The notes beneath the pieces were generated by a model, which saw nothing but the letters and a program-made list of their open reading frames with translations, was not told the origin of the DNA and did not search any database. This document shows, piece after piece, positions 7,717 through 17,477 of a stretch of DNA of 64,000 nt (positions are counted from its first letter, which is position 1; every line of letters begins with the position of its first letter). Both the position numbers and the translations under genes were made by a program. Location: the NCBI GenBank assembly GCA_039806955.1, contig JBDHQI010000001.1, positions 124,001 through 188,000 on the forward strand, written 5' to 3'. Source of the DNA: JADLHS01 sp039806955 (GTDB lineage: Bacteria > Verrucomicrobiota > Verrucomicrobiia > Limisphaerales > JADLHS01).

Positions 7717-10700
7717 TCATTGGCGCGCGGAATCGGGCTGCTTCAAAATGCGGTAGGGTTGCGTCCAGCGGTCAAAGCGGCAGATGGCGGCAAACTCGCA
7801 AAAATCGCAGGCGGTTTTTGCGCCCAGGCGATAGGGCGCGGGCGAGATGTTTCCAAGATAAATCTCGTTGCCGAAACGGAACAAGGTGGCCGCCGTGTGG
7901 TTCAACAGATCGCGAAAAGCCTCGGCCTTCATTCCATCCCGGGCGCGCGCCGAGGTTTTGAACTGTTCGTTCGATTGAGTGGGATCAAATTTGTCGAGCT
8001 GCGAAGCGTCAAATCGTCCCGCGTGCTGAAATGCCTCGCGGAACTGTTTCTCGGGATAATCAAGCGCTTCACTACGATTGGCTGCGGATTCAAAGCGTCC
8101 TTGCAGATTGATGTAAAACGCGCCAGCCGCGTTGAGTCGTTCCGCCTGGAACGTCTCCCGCACGGCGGGCACCCGTTCCAACGCCAGCAGGTAGGTGGGT
8201 AATTGCAGTTGCAGCCCATGATAGAGTTGCGCGTCGCTCAATCGCTGATCGCTGGATTTGTAATCCATGACCACCACCAGCGCCGCGCCTGAATTTTCGT
8301 CGCGATAAAGATCAACGCGGTCAATCCGTCCGCGCAGGCTCAGAGCGCGTTGCCCTCCCAGGTCGAAACGACAGGCGGGCCAAAGCGCGTCCGTGCCGGT
8401 CCCGAAGCCCGCCTCCACGCGGACGGGATCGAATTGATAATTCTTCGCCCAACCGATCAGCACCCGGATCAGGGTTTGCAACGTCAGCAGAAGTTGTTCG
8501 CCACTGAACCGGCGGGCGGCATCGCTTAGCAGCAGACCCTCGCGATACGTTGGCAGTAGTTCCATTCCAATGCGACGCACGCGCGCTTCCGCCTGCGCGG
8601 GCGAGACCTCGCGCCAGCGGAGCTTTTCCTGTTCGAGTTCCCGGTGAAAAGCCGTGAGCACCGCGTGTTGAAACGAGCCGCGTTCGCGCGCGTCAAATTC
8701 ATACTCTTCACGTTCCCTGGCGCGCATTCCGTGATTGACGAAGAATTTGAACGGGCAGGCCGCGTAATCCTCGAGCTGGCTTACCGAGGTGATCAATTCC
8801 AGACCATACCACTGAGCCACCGTGTCTGGAGATAAACGCTCGTGAGGAGCGCGGGCAAGCGGTTCGGACTTGGCGCGAAGCTCCGTCAGCAGTGGAGAGG
8901 CGAACTGAACCCAAGCGGGGTCATTGGCGGGCAGCCGCAAGCACGGTACGATGATCTCGCTCTCGTGTTCCACCTCGGTGAAGGCGGGGGGTGGCTGCCA
9001 CGTTTCCATGGCCAGTCCCGGAAAGATTTTCTGAAGCTGATCAAAAAACGGCGACGGATTTAATTTTCTCCCGGCGTCATCGGTTCGCGCCCAGGTCAGC
9101 ACCAGACGTTCACTGGCGCGCGTGCAGGCAATGTAACCGTAGAACCACTCGTGTCCCAGACGATGCCGAAACGCCGCGCCAAGCGAAGCGCCATGCGACT
9201 GAAGCGCGTCTCGTTCGAGTTCGTTCAACAGCGGGTCTTCCGTGGGCGCGGCCGGGAAGCCGCCTTCGTTGAGTCCCAGCACCAACACTAATTTCAAGTC
9301 GGGATTGCGCGAACGATCCACTGACCCGATCAGCACCTGATCCAACGTCGGCGGAATGACCCCGACGGTGAGATGCGCCAATCCGGCTTCGAGGATGGGC
9401 AGCCATTCGCGGAGTGGCAAAGGTTCGGTTGGAAACGCCTGTTCGAGGTTGTCCAGCCATTGGTGCAACTGCTCCAACACGGTCGAGTGCAACGCCGGAT
9501 TGGGAAGCTGCAGTTCCGATTGCGCGGCTGCGTCGGTCCATGCCGTCAAGGTTGCTTCGACTGCAAGCGCATTCCAAAATTCGCGTACGGCTTGGGCGAG
9601 TTGCGCGCCAGAATGAGGCGCGGCGGTTTGCCGGGCCAGAGCTTGAAACGGCGCCAGCAGTTTCAGGCGCAGCGCCGCGGTAACGGCGCCCGCTCCGGAT
9701 TGATCTGGCGCGAGCGGTCGGAGCCAGGATTCACCTTCCCAACCGTATTGCAGCGCGTCGTTTTCCAGTTCGTCAATCGCTTGCGGACTGACCGGCATGA
9801 AACCGGTTTTGAGCGCACCAAACCAGTCCGCGTGACGCCAATGAAACGCGACGGCCCGTAAGGCGCAACGGGTCAGCTCCGCGAGCGGGTGATGCGAAAC
9901 GGGTTCACGCCGATCAAGAAAGAATGGAATGTCATAACGGGAGAAGACGCGACGTAAAATGTAATCGTAGCCTTGCAGCGAACGCAGCAAAACTGCCACA
10001 TCCCGATAACGTCCGCCCTGACGTACGAAGCGGCGGATTTCGCGGGCGGCCAAGGTCGCTTCCGCCTCCGGATTGGCGCAGGCGGCGGCGCGGAGATGGG
10101 GTGGCGGGGTGGTCAAAACCGGAGTCGCCGCGCGGTTCGGCCAAGCGCCCGCGAGTTGCGCCAAATCGGGAGCGTGCTGGAAGCGGGTTCGTTGCGGATC
10201 AGCGGCCAGAGTGGTAATGGAAATTTCCACGTCAGGAAGCTGTGTGAGTCTTTCCCGACAACGCAGGAAGGTCTGACCGATGACGCTCCAGGGCGACAGC
10301 CAACTCGGATCGCTCCGGAGCTCCGCCGGCAGGCAGAACGCCAGAGTGGCCTGATCCGCAATCGGAATCACCGCCGCGAGCAAGTCCAGTTCTTGCGCCG
10401 TCAATTCAGCAAAACCATCCATCCACAAACCGCCGAGCCGAAGCGTCGGTGCGTTTGGGTTGGTTGGCCGGGCGTTGCGCAGATGTTCCGCCGCCGCGGT
10501 TTGCAGGCCGTTGAGGTCTTCGAGTTGATGCGCTTGCAACCAACCGCGATAAGCCGCCAACAGCAATGCGAAATCACCGAGCTTGTCCGCAAGCTGCGCG
10601 GGATGCGCGAGCCGGGTCGTCAGCGCCCGGAGTTTGCGGACGGAAATTTGGTGGCGTTGCAGTTCGCGAAACAACCCGCTGAGCCGCATGGCGAAACCTG

Positions 10701-11082
10701 GCAGTCGCGCCGTGGCGTGGAAGATTTTCAATTGCGGCGCGTATTGATTCAGCAGCGCGCGCAACACCATGATCCGGCCTTCGTCATCCAGCCAGTTGGA
10801 TTCAACCCCGGCGTCGCGGAGAATAAATTGGGCGAGGCGATCAAAGGAAAAAATCTCCAATCGGGTGTAGCCTTTCAATTCGCCCGTTGCGAGCAATTGG
10901 CGTTCGAGCTGGAAGGTTGCCTGTTTTGGCGCGAGCAGCAGCAGCGGCAGGCCATCAGGCGAGCGGAGCAACTCCCGTCGGATTTCAGTCAGACACTGAA
11001 AAGTCTTGCCACTACCGGCCGGACCAAGAAGAAACCGCGTTTGCACGCGGTTTGTTTTAGTCGCAACCGCAGTCGGAGGCAA
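7717..11082 (-). CDS. addB: AddB-like helicase-nuclease subunit with Fe-S cluster cysteines
   Basis: Partner of AddA. The 1121-residue protein begins with a nucleotide-binding loop (GPAGSGKT, Lys26) followed by LLAPKQATFQLERQL, as in AddB. UvrD-like motifs in the middle are degenerate, which is normal for AddB. The C-terminal nuclease has SQLEDYAACPFKFF (Cys near residue 774), VVMDYKSSDQR with the catalytic Asp and Lys, and CDFCEFAAIC (Cys1092, 1095 and 1101). These are the four cysteines expected to hold a 4Fe-4S cluster. It is divergent from rpoN with about 145 bp between the starts, so that interval probably holds promoters for both. Confidence 0.9.
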   Translation of the reverse strand: MPPTAVATKTNRVQTRFLLGPAGSGKTFQCLTEIRRELLRSPDGLPLLLLAPKQATFQLERQLLATGELKGYTRLEIFSFDRLAQFILRDAGVESNWLDDEGRIMVLRALLNQYAPQLKIFHATARLPGFAMRLSGLFRELQRHQISVRKLRALTTRLAHPAQLADKLGDFALLLAAYRGWLQAHQLEDLNGLQTAAAEHLRNARPTNPNAPTLRLGGLWMDGFAELTAQELDLLAAVIPIADQATLAFCLPAELRSDPSWLSPWSVIGQTFLRCRERLTQLPDVEISITTLAADPQRTRFQHAPDLAQLAGAWPNRAATPVLTTPPPHLRAAACANPEAEATLAAREIRRFVRQGGRYRDVAVLLRSLQGYDYILRRVFSRYDIPFFLDRREPVSHHPLAELTRCALRAVAFHWRHADWFGALKTGFMPVSPQAIDELENDALQYGWEGESWLRPLAPDQSGAGAVTAALRLKLLAPFQALARQTAAPHSGAQLAQAVREFWNALAVEATLTAWTDAAAQSELQLPNPALHSTVLEQLHQWLDNLEQAFPTEPLPLREWLPILEAGLAHLTVGVIPPTLDQVLIGSVDRSRNPDLKLVLVLGLNEGGFPAAPTEDPLLNELERDALQSHGASLGAAFRHRLGHEWFYGYIACTRASERLVLTWARTDDAGRKLNPSPFFDQLQKIFPGLAMETWQPPPAFTEVEHESEIIVPCLRLPANDPAWVQFASPLLTELRAKSEPLARAPHERLSPDTVAQWYGLELITSVSQLEDYAACPFKFFVNHGMRAREREEYEFDARERGSFQHAVLTAFHRELEQEKLRWREVSPAQAEARVRRIGMELLPTYREGLLLSDAARRFSGEQLLLTLQTLIRVLIGWAKNYQFDPVRVEAGFGTGTDALWPACRFDLGGQRALSLRGRIDRVDLYRDENSGAALVVVMDYKSSDQRLSDAQLYHGLQLQLPTYLLALERVPAVRETFQAERLNAAGAFYINLQGRFESAANRSEALDYPEKQFREAFQHAGRFDASQLDKFDPTQSNEQFKTSARARDGMKAEAFRDLLNHTAATLFRFGNEIYLGNISPAPYRLGAKTACDFCEFAAICRFDRWTQPYRILKQPDSARQ

Positions 11083-11119
11083 AAAAACAAAATTATTTAT
11101 TTTCCGACGGAAAGAAAAT

Positions 11120-11150
11120 TTGACCCGAACGCGTGCCGGATCGTTACTTT
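11120..11150 (+). promoter_or_regulatory. Candidate sigma70-type promoter of rpoN
   Basis: TTGACC at 11120-11125 is followed 18-19 bp later by TTACTTT in an A/T-rich stretch, about 80 bp before the rpoN start. The -10 match is poor, so this is only a candidate. Confidence 0.25.
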
Positions 11151-11153
11151 TTC

Positions 11154-11180
11154 AATCATGCCAGAATCATGCCAGAATCA
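11154..11180 (+). repeat. 11-bp tandem repeat in the rpoN leader
   Basis: The unit AATCATGCCAG occurs twice in a row and begins a third time, 47 bp before the rpoN start. Each copy holds an out-of-frame ATG. It may be replication slippage or a leader element. Confidence 0.6.
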
Positions 11181-11227
11181 AGTTCTCCTTGTCTCAGGCG
11201 CATTTGCCGTTAAAATCGGACGCAATT

Positions 11228-12703
11228 ATGGCGCAAGGCTTACATTTGTCGCAACGATTGACGCAGTCGTTGGTTTTGGCCCCGCAACTCCAGCAATCGC
11301 TGGCGTTGTTGCAAGCGCCGACCCTCGAACTCAAAGCCTTGGTGGAGGCGGAATTGCAACAAAATCCCGTGCTGGAGGAAATTGACACCGGCGGCGATAC
11401 CGACATGGCGGACCGGGAAGCAGAGAGCGAGAGTACTGGCGAGGCGGGCGATGCATCAGAAACTTCCGAGGCGGGGGAAAGCGGCGATAGCGTGGATGAT
11501 TTTCAGGCGGAATTTGATCGCCTGGTGCAGTTGGATCAGGATTGGCGCGACCATTTCGCGCAAACCAATGTCCCGACGCGCACTTCGGCGGAGGACGAAG
11601 AAAAGCGGCAGTTCATGTTCGACTCGCTCGTTGCCTCGACCACGCTGGCGGAGAGCCTCTTGGAACAGGTGCGCGATACGGACCTGACTCCGGCGGACCT
11701 CCAGGTGGCGGAGATCATCATTGGCAACATTGATGACTACGGTTATCTCAAGGCCTCGATCGAAGAAGTTGCCGCCATTGCCAACGTAGCCGGGGAGAAA
11801 ATCCTCGAAGTCCTCAAGGTCATTCAAACTTTTGAACCCGCCGGTGTCGGCGCGCGGGATTTGCGGGAATGTCTCTTGTTGCAACTGGCCCACACCCGCC
11901 AACAGGACTCGCTGGAATATCGGATCATTCGCGACCACATGGACGCCTTGGGCAAGCGGCGGGTGCCGGAAATCGCCCGCGGCACCGGCTCAACGATCGA
12001 GGAGGTGCAGGAGGCCATGGCTGCCATCGCGCAACTCGAACCGCGTCCGGGCCGCGCGTTTCTCTCCCAAGCCGACCATTTTGTATTGCCGGAAGTGTTT
12101 GTGAAGCGCAGCGGCGGCGATTTTGTCGTCACTACGAACAACGAACACATTCCGCATCTGCGCATCAGTAATGTTTACAAGGACCTGATGAGTCAAAGCG
12201 CCAACAGCGCCGAAGTGAAAAACTACATCCGCGAGAAAATCCGCGCGGGCAAGTTTTTGATCAAGAGCCTGCACCAAAGGCAAAGCACCATCAGCAACAT
12301 CGCGCGCGAAATCGTCAAACGGCAGCGGGAGTTCATGGAAAAAGGCGTCGCGTTTTTGAAGCCGCTGACGATGGTGCAGGTGGCGGAGGTGGTGGGCGTG
12401 CATGAAACCACCGTGAGCCGCGCCGTGTCCGGCAAATACATGGAAACGCCGCAAGGCGTTTTCGAGATGAAGTATTTCTTCACCGCCGGTTTACAGACGG
12501 ATTCCGGTGCGAACGTGTCTAATACCAGCGTCAAGGACATGATTGCGGAGATTTTCAAATCCGAGGACGCCGGCAAACCCTTGTCCGATCAAGAGGTGGT
12601 CAAAATGCTCAAGGACAAGGGCATTGTGATCGCGCGCCGCACGGTGGCGAAATACCGCATGGAATTGAACATCCTGCCTTCCAACTTGCGGAAGGTGTAC
12701 TGA
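11228..12703 (+). CDS. rpoN: RNA polymerase sigma-54 factor
   Basis: Directs core RNA polymerase to -24/-12 promoters that need enhancer-binding ATPases. The ATG at 11228 gives the typical region I start (QGLHLSQRLTQSLVLAPQL, then a Gln/Leu-rich segment and LEAELQQNPVLEE-like sequence). An acidic region II follows, then the core-binding domain (NIDDYGYLKASIEEVA), the HTH with VAEVVGVHETTVSRAVSGKY, and the RpoN box ARRTVAKYR at residues 469-477. Total 491 residues, full length. Earlier in-frame codons lie in the addB-rpoN intergenic region and would add a non-homologous extension. The next gene on this strand is an LptF/G permease, a pairing that recalls the rpoN/lpt association elsewhere. Confidence 0.95.
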   Translation: MAQGLHLSQRLTQSLVLAPQLQQSLALLQAPTLELKALVEAELQQNPVLEEIDTGGDTDMADREAESESTGEAGDASETSEAGESGDSVDDFQAEFDRLVQLDQDWRDHFAQTNVPTRTSAEDEEKRQFMFDSLVASTTLAESLLEQVRDTDLTPADLQVAEIIIGNIDDYGYLKASIEEVAAIANVAGEKILEVLKVIQTFEPAGVGARDLRECLLLQLAHTRQQDSLEYRIIRDHMDALGKRRVPEIARGTGSTIEEVQEAMAAIAQLEPRPGRAFLSQADHFVLPEVFVKRSGGDFVVTTNNEHIPHLRISNVYKDLMSQSANSAEVKNYIREKIRAGKFLIKSLHQRQSTISNIAREIVKRQREFMEKGVAFLKPLTMVQVAEVVGVHETTVSRAVSGKYMETPQGVFEMKYFFTAGLQTDSGANVSNTSVKDMIAEIFKSEDAGKPLSDQEVVKMLKDKGIVIARRTVAKYRMELNILPSNLRKVY

Positions 12704-12802
12704 AAGGCATCCGGTGCGAGGCGTCCAACGACCGGCCTCCGACGGAAAATCAGGCGAACGTCCTTCGCCCACCCACGAACTGCGCGGCTATTCTGATTTC
12801 GC

Positions 12803-13951
12803 TTGAAAACGCTGCCTTGTTATCTCCTGCGCCAGGTCGTTGCCACGTTGGTGATGACCGTGCTCGTCTTCACGTTCGTGATGATCATTGGCAACATCTT
12901 GAAAGAAGTTCTGGTGTTGCTGGTGAACGGTCAGGCCTCGTTGGGCGTGATTCTGAAATCCATCGCGCTGCTCGTGCCCTACGCGGTGGCCTACGCGCTG
13001 CCGATGGGCATGTTGACGGCGGTGCTGCTGGTGTTTGGGCGCTTCAGTGCCGACCTGGAATTAACCGCCTGCCGGGCGAGCGGCATCAGCCTGATTTCGC
13101 TCGCGCCGCCGGTTCTATTACTCGGCCTGGTGCTGTGCGGTCTGAGCGGATGGGCGAACTTGAAGCTTGCGCCCGAGGCACGGCGCGCTTTCAAAAAAAT
13201 CGTTTTTACCTTCACGACAGAATTTTCCGCCGCCCAAATTCCTTCCGGCCAGCACTTAAAGGATATTCCAGGCTACCTCATTTACATCGGCAATAATCAG
13301 AATGGGCATCTGACGGATGTGCTGGTTTACGATCTGGGGCAGGGGACGGATCAGCAATCGAAGAGTCTGTTTGCCGCGCATGGGACGATCCAAAAGGAAA
13401 CACAGGGCACGAATTATCTGTGGGTATTGAACCTGACGGATGTGCGGGGATTGACCTTCGAGGGCGATCAAGTCAGTCCTGGCGCGGCGCGCGAGATGCG
13501 TCTGGAATTTGATCCGACCAAGCTTGAGCGCAACCGGGAGCGGCGGCCCATGGCTTACGCGAGTTTTGCCGAACTGCGTGCGGAACTGGAAAAGATTCGC
13601 GCCCACACGTCTCTGATTTCTCAACCAACTGATCCGGAAATTCGCAAATCACTGGCGGGCTCGGAGCTGAGTTTGCTTGTGGAAATGAACCGGCAATGGG
13701 CGTTTTCCTTCGCGCCGTTTGGGTTCGCCCTGATCGGTATTCCGCTGGGCATTCGCGTGCAACGGCGTGAAACCAACATCGGCTTTGCCATTGCCGTGGT
13801 GTTGGTGCTGGTTTACTACGGCCTGATTCTCGCCGCCTTGGCGCTGCAAAATCATCCAGAGTTGCATCCGCACCTGTTGCTTTGGTTGCCCAATCTGCTC
13901 TTTCAGGCGGTGGGCGCGATTTTACTGTGGCGCGCCAATCACGGGCTGTGA
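12803..13951 (+). CDS. LptF/LptG-family lipopolysaccharide export permease
   Basis: Inner-membrane permease that with LptB extracts lipopolysaccharide for transport to the outer membrane. The 382 residues show the family start (LPCYLLRQVVATL) and three N-terminal membrane segments, with LELTACRASGISL between the second and third. A periplasmic domain and three C-terminal segments follow (SFAPFGFALIGIPLGIRVQRRE; VVLVLVYYGLILA). The start is a TTG at 12803, since no in-frame ATG fits the conserved N-terminus. It follows rpoN by 99 bp. Only one of the usual LptF/LptG pair is in view. Confidence 0.85.
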   Translation: MKTLPCYLLRQVVATLVMTVLVFTFVMIIGNILKEVLVLLVNGQASLGVILKSIALLVPYAVAYALPMGMLTAVLLVFGRFSADLELTACRASGISLISLAPPVLLLGLVLCGLSGWANLKLAPEARRAFKKIVFTFTTEFSAAQIPSGQHLKDIPGYLIYIGNNQNGHLTDVLVYDLGQGTDQQSKSLFAAHGTIQKETQGTNYLWVLNLTDVRGLTFEGDQVSPGAAREMRLEFDPTKLERNRERRPMAYASFAELRAELEKIRAHTSLISQPTDPEIRKSLAGSELSLLVEMNRQWAFSFAPFGFALIGIPLGIRVQRRETNIGFAIAVVLVLVYYGLILAALALQNHPELHPHLLLWLPNLLFQAVGAILLWRANHGL

Positions 13952-14013
13952 AGTCGAAGTATTAAGTCGCAGCGGTTTGGAAATCCAGCTCCGGCCCGGG
14001 GGCCAAAGCTGAA

Positions 14014-14091
14014 TGGTCGGGGCGGCGAGATTTGAACTCGCGACCTCTTGCACCCCAAGCAAGCGCGCTAGCCAGGCTACGCTACGCCCCG
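14014..14091 (-). tRNA. tRNA-Pro (anticodon GGG)
   Basis: The minus strand folds as a full cloverleaf of 78 nt. The acceptor is CGGGGCG pairing with CGCCCCG, followed by discriminator A and an encoded CCA (14014-14016). The anticodon stem is CTTGC/GCAAG with loop TTGGGGT, giving anticodon GGG at 14054-14056. The T-arm is GGTCGCGAGTTCAAATC-like. It lies between the permease gene and lepA. Confidence 0.95.
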
Positions 14092-14326
14092 ACCGAAACT
14101 TGGACCGAAGTCCGCCGAGAGACTAAGAAGCCCGGTCGCGCGATTCAATCACGAACTTCGATCAAACTGCATCTTGAAGGTTCAAAGAGCGCTAATTTGC
14201 TTTTCATCCGGCATTTAATCTTTAAGCTGTCCTGTCCGAGTGGAGCGGAATTTCCGGGATCGCTCAGTGAACTTGCGGATGAGTGAAGTCGAATTTCCAG
14301 TCGTGGCTCGGATTAAGTTTTTTGGG

Positions 14327-16117
14327 ATGGACACCAAGTACATACGTAATTTCTGCATTATCGCCCATATTGATCATGGGAAGACCACGCTTTCGGATCG
14401 CTTGTTGCAAAATACCGGAACGGTGGCAACGCGTGAAATGGAGGATCAATTGCTTGACGCCATGGATCTCGAAAAGGAGCGCGGCATCACCATCAAGGCG
14501 CATCCGGTGACGATGCATTATCGCGCCAAAGATGGTGCCACCTACGAGTTGAACCTGATTGACACGCCCGGGCACGTGGATTTTGCGTATGAAGTGTCGC
14601 GGAGTTTGAGCGCGTGCGAGGGCGCGTTGCTGGTGATTGACGCGGCGCAGGGGGTCGAAGCGCAAACCGTGGCGAACTATCATCTGGCCGCGAAGCAGAA
14701 CCTGCAGATCATTCCCGTAATCAATAAAATTGATCTGCCGCACGCGAATGTGGCGCAAGCCAAACAGCAATTGGAAGACGTGCTGGCGTTGCCTGCGGAA
14801 TGGGCCATCGCTTGCAGCGCCAAGCAGGGCCTTGGCATTGAAGAAATTTTGGAGGCCATCATTCAACGGGTGCCGCCGCCAGTGCCCACTGGGGCGCCGA
14901 GTTTACAGGCGCTGGCGTTCGATTCGTATTTCGACACCTATAAGGGTGTGGTGACGCACGTTCGCGTGTTCAACGGCGAGATCAAGGCGGGGCAGCAGGT
15001 TAAATTGCTCTACAGCGGCAAGAGTTACGAAGTCAAGGAGGTTGGCAGCTTCAATCCCAAGCCTTACACGCGGGATAGATTGATGACGGGGGAAACGGGT
15101 TACGTCACCGCCAACATCAAAGCGCCAAGCGACGTCAAGATGGGCGACACCATCACCGAGACGCGCAATCCGTCGCCCGCGTTGCCCGGGTTCAAAGAGA
15201 TTCATCCGATGGTGTTCAGCGGAATTTACCCGATCAACACGGCGGATTACGAACAACTGAAAATTTCGATGGCGAAGTTGAAGTTGAACGACTCTGCATT
15301 CGTGTACGCCTCGGAGACCTCGGTGGCGCTGGGGTTTGGTTTTCGTTGTGGTTTTCTGGGGCTGTTGCATCTGGAGATTGTGCAGGAGCGGTTGCGGCGC
15401 GAGTACGACATGGACATCATCGCGACGTATCCGAGCGTGGTGTACAAAGTTGCCCTCACGGACGGCGAATTGAAGGAGGTGGACAATCCGGCGTTTCTGC
15501 CCGAGGTGACGCGCATTGATCGCATCCAGGAACCGATGGTCAAGGCGTTCGTGATTTGTCCGAATGAAAACATCGGCGACATGATGGCGTTGGTTGCGGA
15601 AAAGCGCGGTCAGGTGAACAACACCGAGACGTTGGATGTCAAACGGGTCATGTTGACGGCGTTGATTCCGTTGAACGAGATTCTGATAGATTTCCATGAT
15701 CGGATTAAATCCATCACGCGCGGATTCGGCTCCATGGATTACGAGCCGACGGATTATCAGGAAAGTGACATGGTCAAGCTGGACATGCTCGTAAATGGCG
15801 AGCCGATGGATGCTTTCTCCTGCATCGTACATCGTTCCAAGGCTGAGAGCCGTGGGCGAACGCTCGCGGAAAAGCTGAAGGAGGTCATCCCGAGGCAGCA
15901 ATTCGCAGTCAAGGTGCAGGCCGCCATCGGCGGAAAAATCGTCGCGTCGGAAACGGTAAGCGCGTTTCGCAAAGACGTGACCGCCAAGTGCTACGGAGGC
16001 GACGTATCGCGCAAACGCAAGCTGCTGGAGAAGCAGAAAGAAGGCAAAAAGCGGATGAAATCCGTGGGCAATGTGAACATTCCGCAGGAAGCCTTCATCG
16101 AAGTGCTGAAAGCATGA
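14327..16117 (+). CDS. lepA: Elongation factor 4 (LepA), ribosome back-translocation GTPase
   Basis: Translational GTPase acting on stalled or mistranslocated ribosomes. From the ATG at 14327 it has 596 residues, the normal length. G-motifs: AHIDHGKTTLSDRLL (G1), ERGITIKAHPV (G2), DTPGHVDF (G3) and NKIDLPHA (G4). The LepA-specific C-terminal domain ends with KCYGGDVSRKRKLLEKQ and GNVNIPQEAFIEVL. An upstream ATG at 14279 would add 16 non-conserved residues, so the later one is preferred. lepB follows by 100 bp in the same direction. Confidence 0.96.
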   Translation: MDTKYIRNFCIIAHIDHGKTTLSDRLLQNTGTVATREMEDQLLDAMDLEKERGITIKAHPVTMHYRAKDGATYELNLIDTPGHVDFAYEVSRSLSACEGALLVIDAAQGVEAQTVANYHLAAKQNLQIIPVINKIDLPHANVAQAKQQLEDVLALPAEWAIACSAKQGLGIEEILEAIIQRVPPPVPTGAPSLQALAFDSYFDTYKGVVTHVRVFNGEIKAGQQVKLLYSGKSYEVKEVGSFNPKPYTRDRLMTGETGYVTANIKAPSDVKMGDTITETRNPSPALPGFKEIHPMVFSGIYPINTADYEQLKISMAKLKLNDSAFVYASETSVALGFGFRCGFLGLLHLEIVQERLRREYDMDIIATYPSVVYKVALTDGELKEVDNPAFLPEVTRIDRIQEPMVKAFVICPNENIGDMMALVAEKRGQVNNTETLDVKRVMLTALIPLNEILIDFHDRIKSITRGFGSMDYEPTDYQESDMVKLDMLVNGEPMDAFSCIVHRSKAESRGRTLAEKLKEVIPRQQFAVKVQAAIGGKIVASETVSAFRKDVTAKCYGGDVSRKRKLLEKQKEGKKRMKSVGNVNIPQEAFIEVLKA

Positions 16118-16162
16118 AACCGGGTCGAACGCCAAAAGCCACCGGGCGCAAGTTCGCTTCAT

Positions 16163-16182
16163 CGGGTTTCACCCGGCGATTT
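16163..16182 (+). terminator. Possible weak terminator between lepA and lepB
   Basis: CGGGT-TTC-ACCCG forms a 5-bp stem, followed by GCGATTTTT. The stem is short and the T-run is interrupted by GCGA, so it would be weak or partial and may only attenuate read-through into lepB. Confidence 0.3.
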
Positions 16183-16217
16183 TTGAAACTCCGACTCCCG
16201 ATTCCCAATTTCTGACT

Positions 16218-17453
16218 ATGATCTATCGTTGGTTCATCTCCCGCACGGTTCGCGACGCCAATCGCATGTGGAAACAGGTGCGGAACATTCTGAGCGCGCA
16301 ACGCGATCTGCTCTCCGAGCAAGCCATCGAGCAGGTGACGACGACGTTGGCTGAATCGCGGGCCGTTTTCAAGAGCGGTCGGCCGCGGGCGGAATTGACG
16401 GAACAGATGAAACGACTTGAAGCCACGGCGAGCAAATGGCTGAAGCCGTACCCGCATGCGGGTTATCGCGAGAACTTCGAAGTGTTTCTGGTGGCGCTGG
16501 CGGTGGCAATGGCCGTGCGCACCTTTTTCGTGCAGCCGTTCAAGATTCCCACCGGCTCCATGCAACCCACGTTGTTCGGCGTGACGTCCACGCCGGATTT
16601 CACCTACAAACTCGGGATGTCGCCCGCGGCCATTGCCGAGCAGGAGCAGAAGCGGGACGCGTTGGTGTTTCCCACCGGTTGGCAACGGGTGCGGGATTGG
16701 TTTGCGGGCATTTCCTACCTGGATATCAAGGCGAAAACGGATGGAGTATTGCAGCGCGTCAATTCGCCCGTCGGCATTCGCATTTTCAATTTCTGGCAGA
16801 CGCTAGTCATTGGCGGACGCACGCACTTGATCTTGTTTCCGCCCGATTATGGGCAGAGCGATTTGCGCCTGCGCACGGGGCTGGAATTGGGGCAGTCCTT
16901 TCGGAAAGGAGAGACAGTGGTTCACATGAAAATCCAGGCCGGGGACCATCTGTTCGTGGATCGGATGACGTATAATTTCCGGACTCCGCAGCGCGGGGAG
17001 ATCGTGGTGTTTCAAACGGCAGGAATCCGCCACGCGCGCATGCCGCAGGATCAATTCTACATCAAACGCCTCGTGGCCCTGGGCGGAGAACAGGTGCAAA
17101 TCGGAGATGACCGCCATCTCGTCATCAATGGCCAACGCCTCGATAAAACCACGCCGCACTTCGAAAACGTGTATTCTTTTGATCCGAACCAGCCCCCGGC
17201 CGAGAGCGAGTTCTCGGGGCACGTGAATGATTTTAACTTTCACCGGCTCGGCATGCCGGGCTACGCGCCATTGTTCTCCGATGGTCATTCGATCTTCGAT
17301 CTGCCACCCAACTACTACATGGTGATGGGGGATAATACGCTGAACAGTTTCGACTCGCGCGCCTGGGGGCCATTTCCGGCGAACAACGTCATCGGCAAAC
17401 AGTTTTTCGTGTATTGGCCGATTACCAAACGGTTCGGCTGGGGCAATCGGTAA
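16218..17453 (+). CDS. lepB: Signal peptidase I
   Basis: Membrane serine protease (Ser/Lys dyad) that removes signal peptides after Sec or Tat export. The catalytic Ser is in IPTGSMQPTLFG and the Lys in DQFYIKRLVALGGE, with the later boxes GDNTLNSFDSRAWG and GKQFFVYWP. At 411 residues it is larger than the E. coli enzyme. About 85 cytoplasmic residues precede the single membrane segment (FEVFLVALAVAMAVRTFF), and a long insertion lies between the Ser and Lys boxes. It lies just after lepA, the classic lepA-lepB arrangement, and converges on the helicase gene with a 24-bp gap. Confidence 0.94.
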   Translation: MIYRWFISRTVRDANRMWKQVRNILSAQRDLLSEQAIEQVTTTLAESRAVFKSGRPRAELTEQMKRLEATASKWLKPYPHAGYRENFEVFLVALAVAMAVRTFFVQPFKIPTGSMQPTLFGVTSTPDFTYKLGMSPAAIAEQEQKRDALVFPTGWQRVRDWFAGISYLDIKAKTDGVLQRVNSPVGIRIFNFWQTLVIGGRTHLILFPPDYGQSDLRLRTGLELGQSFRKGETVVHMKIQAGDHLFVDRMTYNFRTPQRGEIVVFQTAGIRHARMPQDQFYIKRLVALGGEQVQIGDDRHLVINGQRLDKTTPHFENVYSFDPNQPPAESEFSGHVNDFNFHRLGMPGYAPLFSDGHSIFDLPPNYYMVMGDNTLNSFDSRAWGPFPANNVIGKQFFVYWPITKRFGWGNR

Positions 17454-17477
17454 CCGGAGGGATTTGCCATCGCAGCC

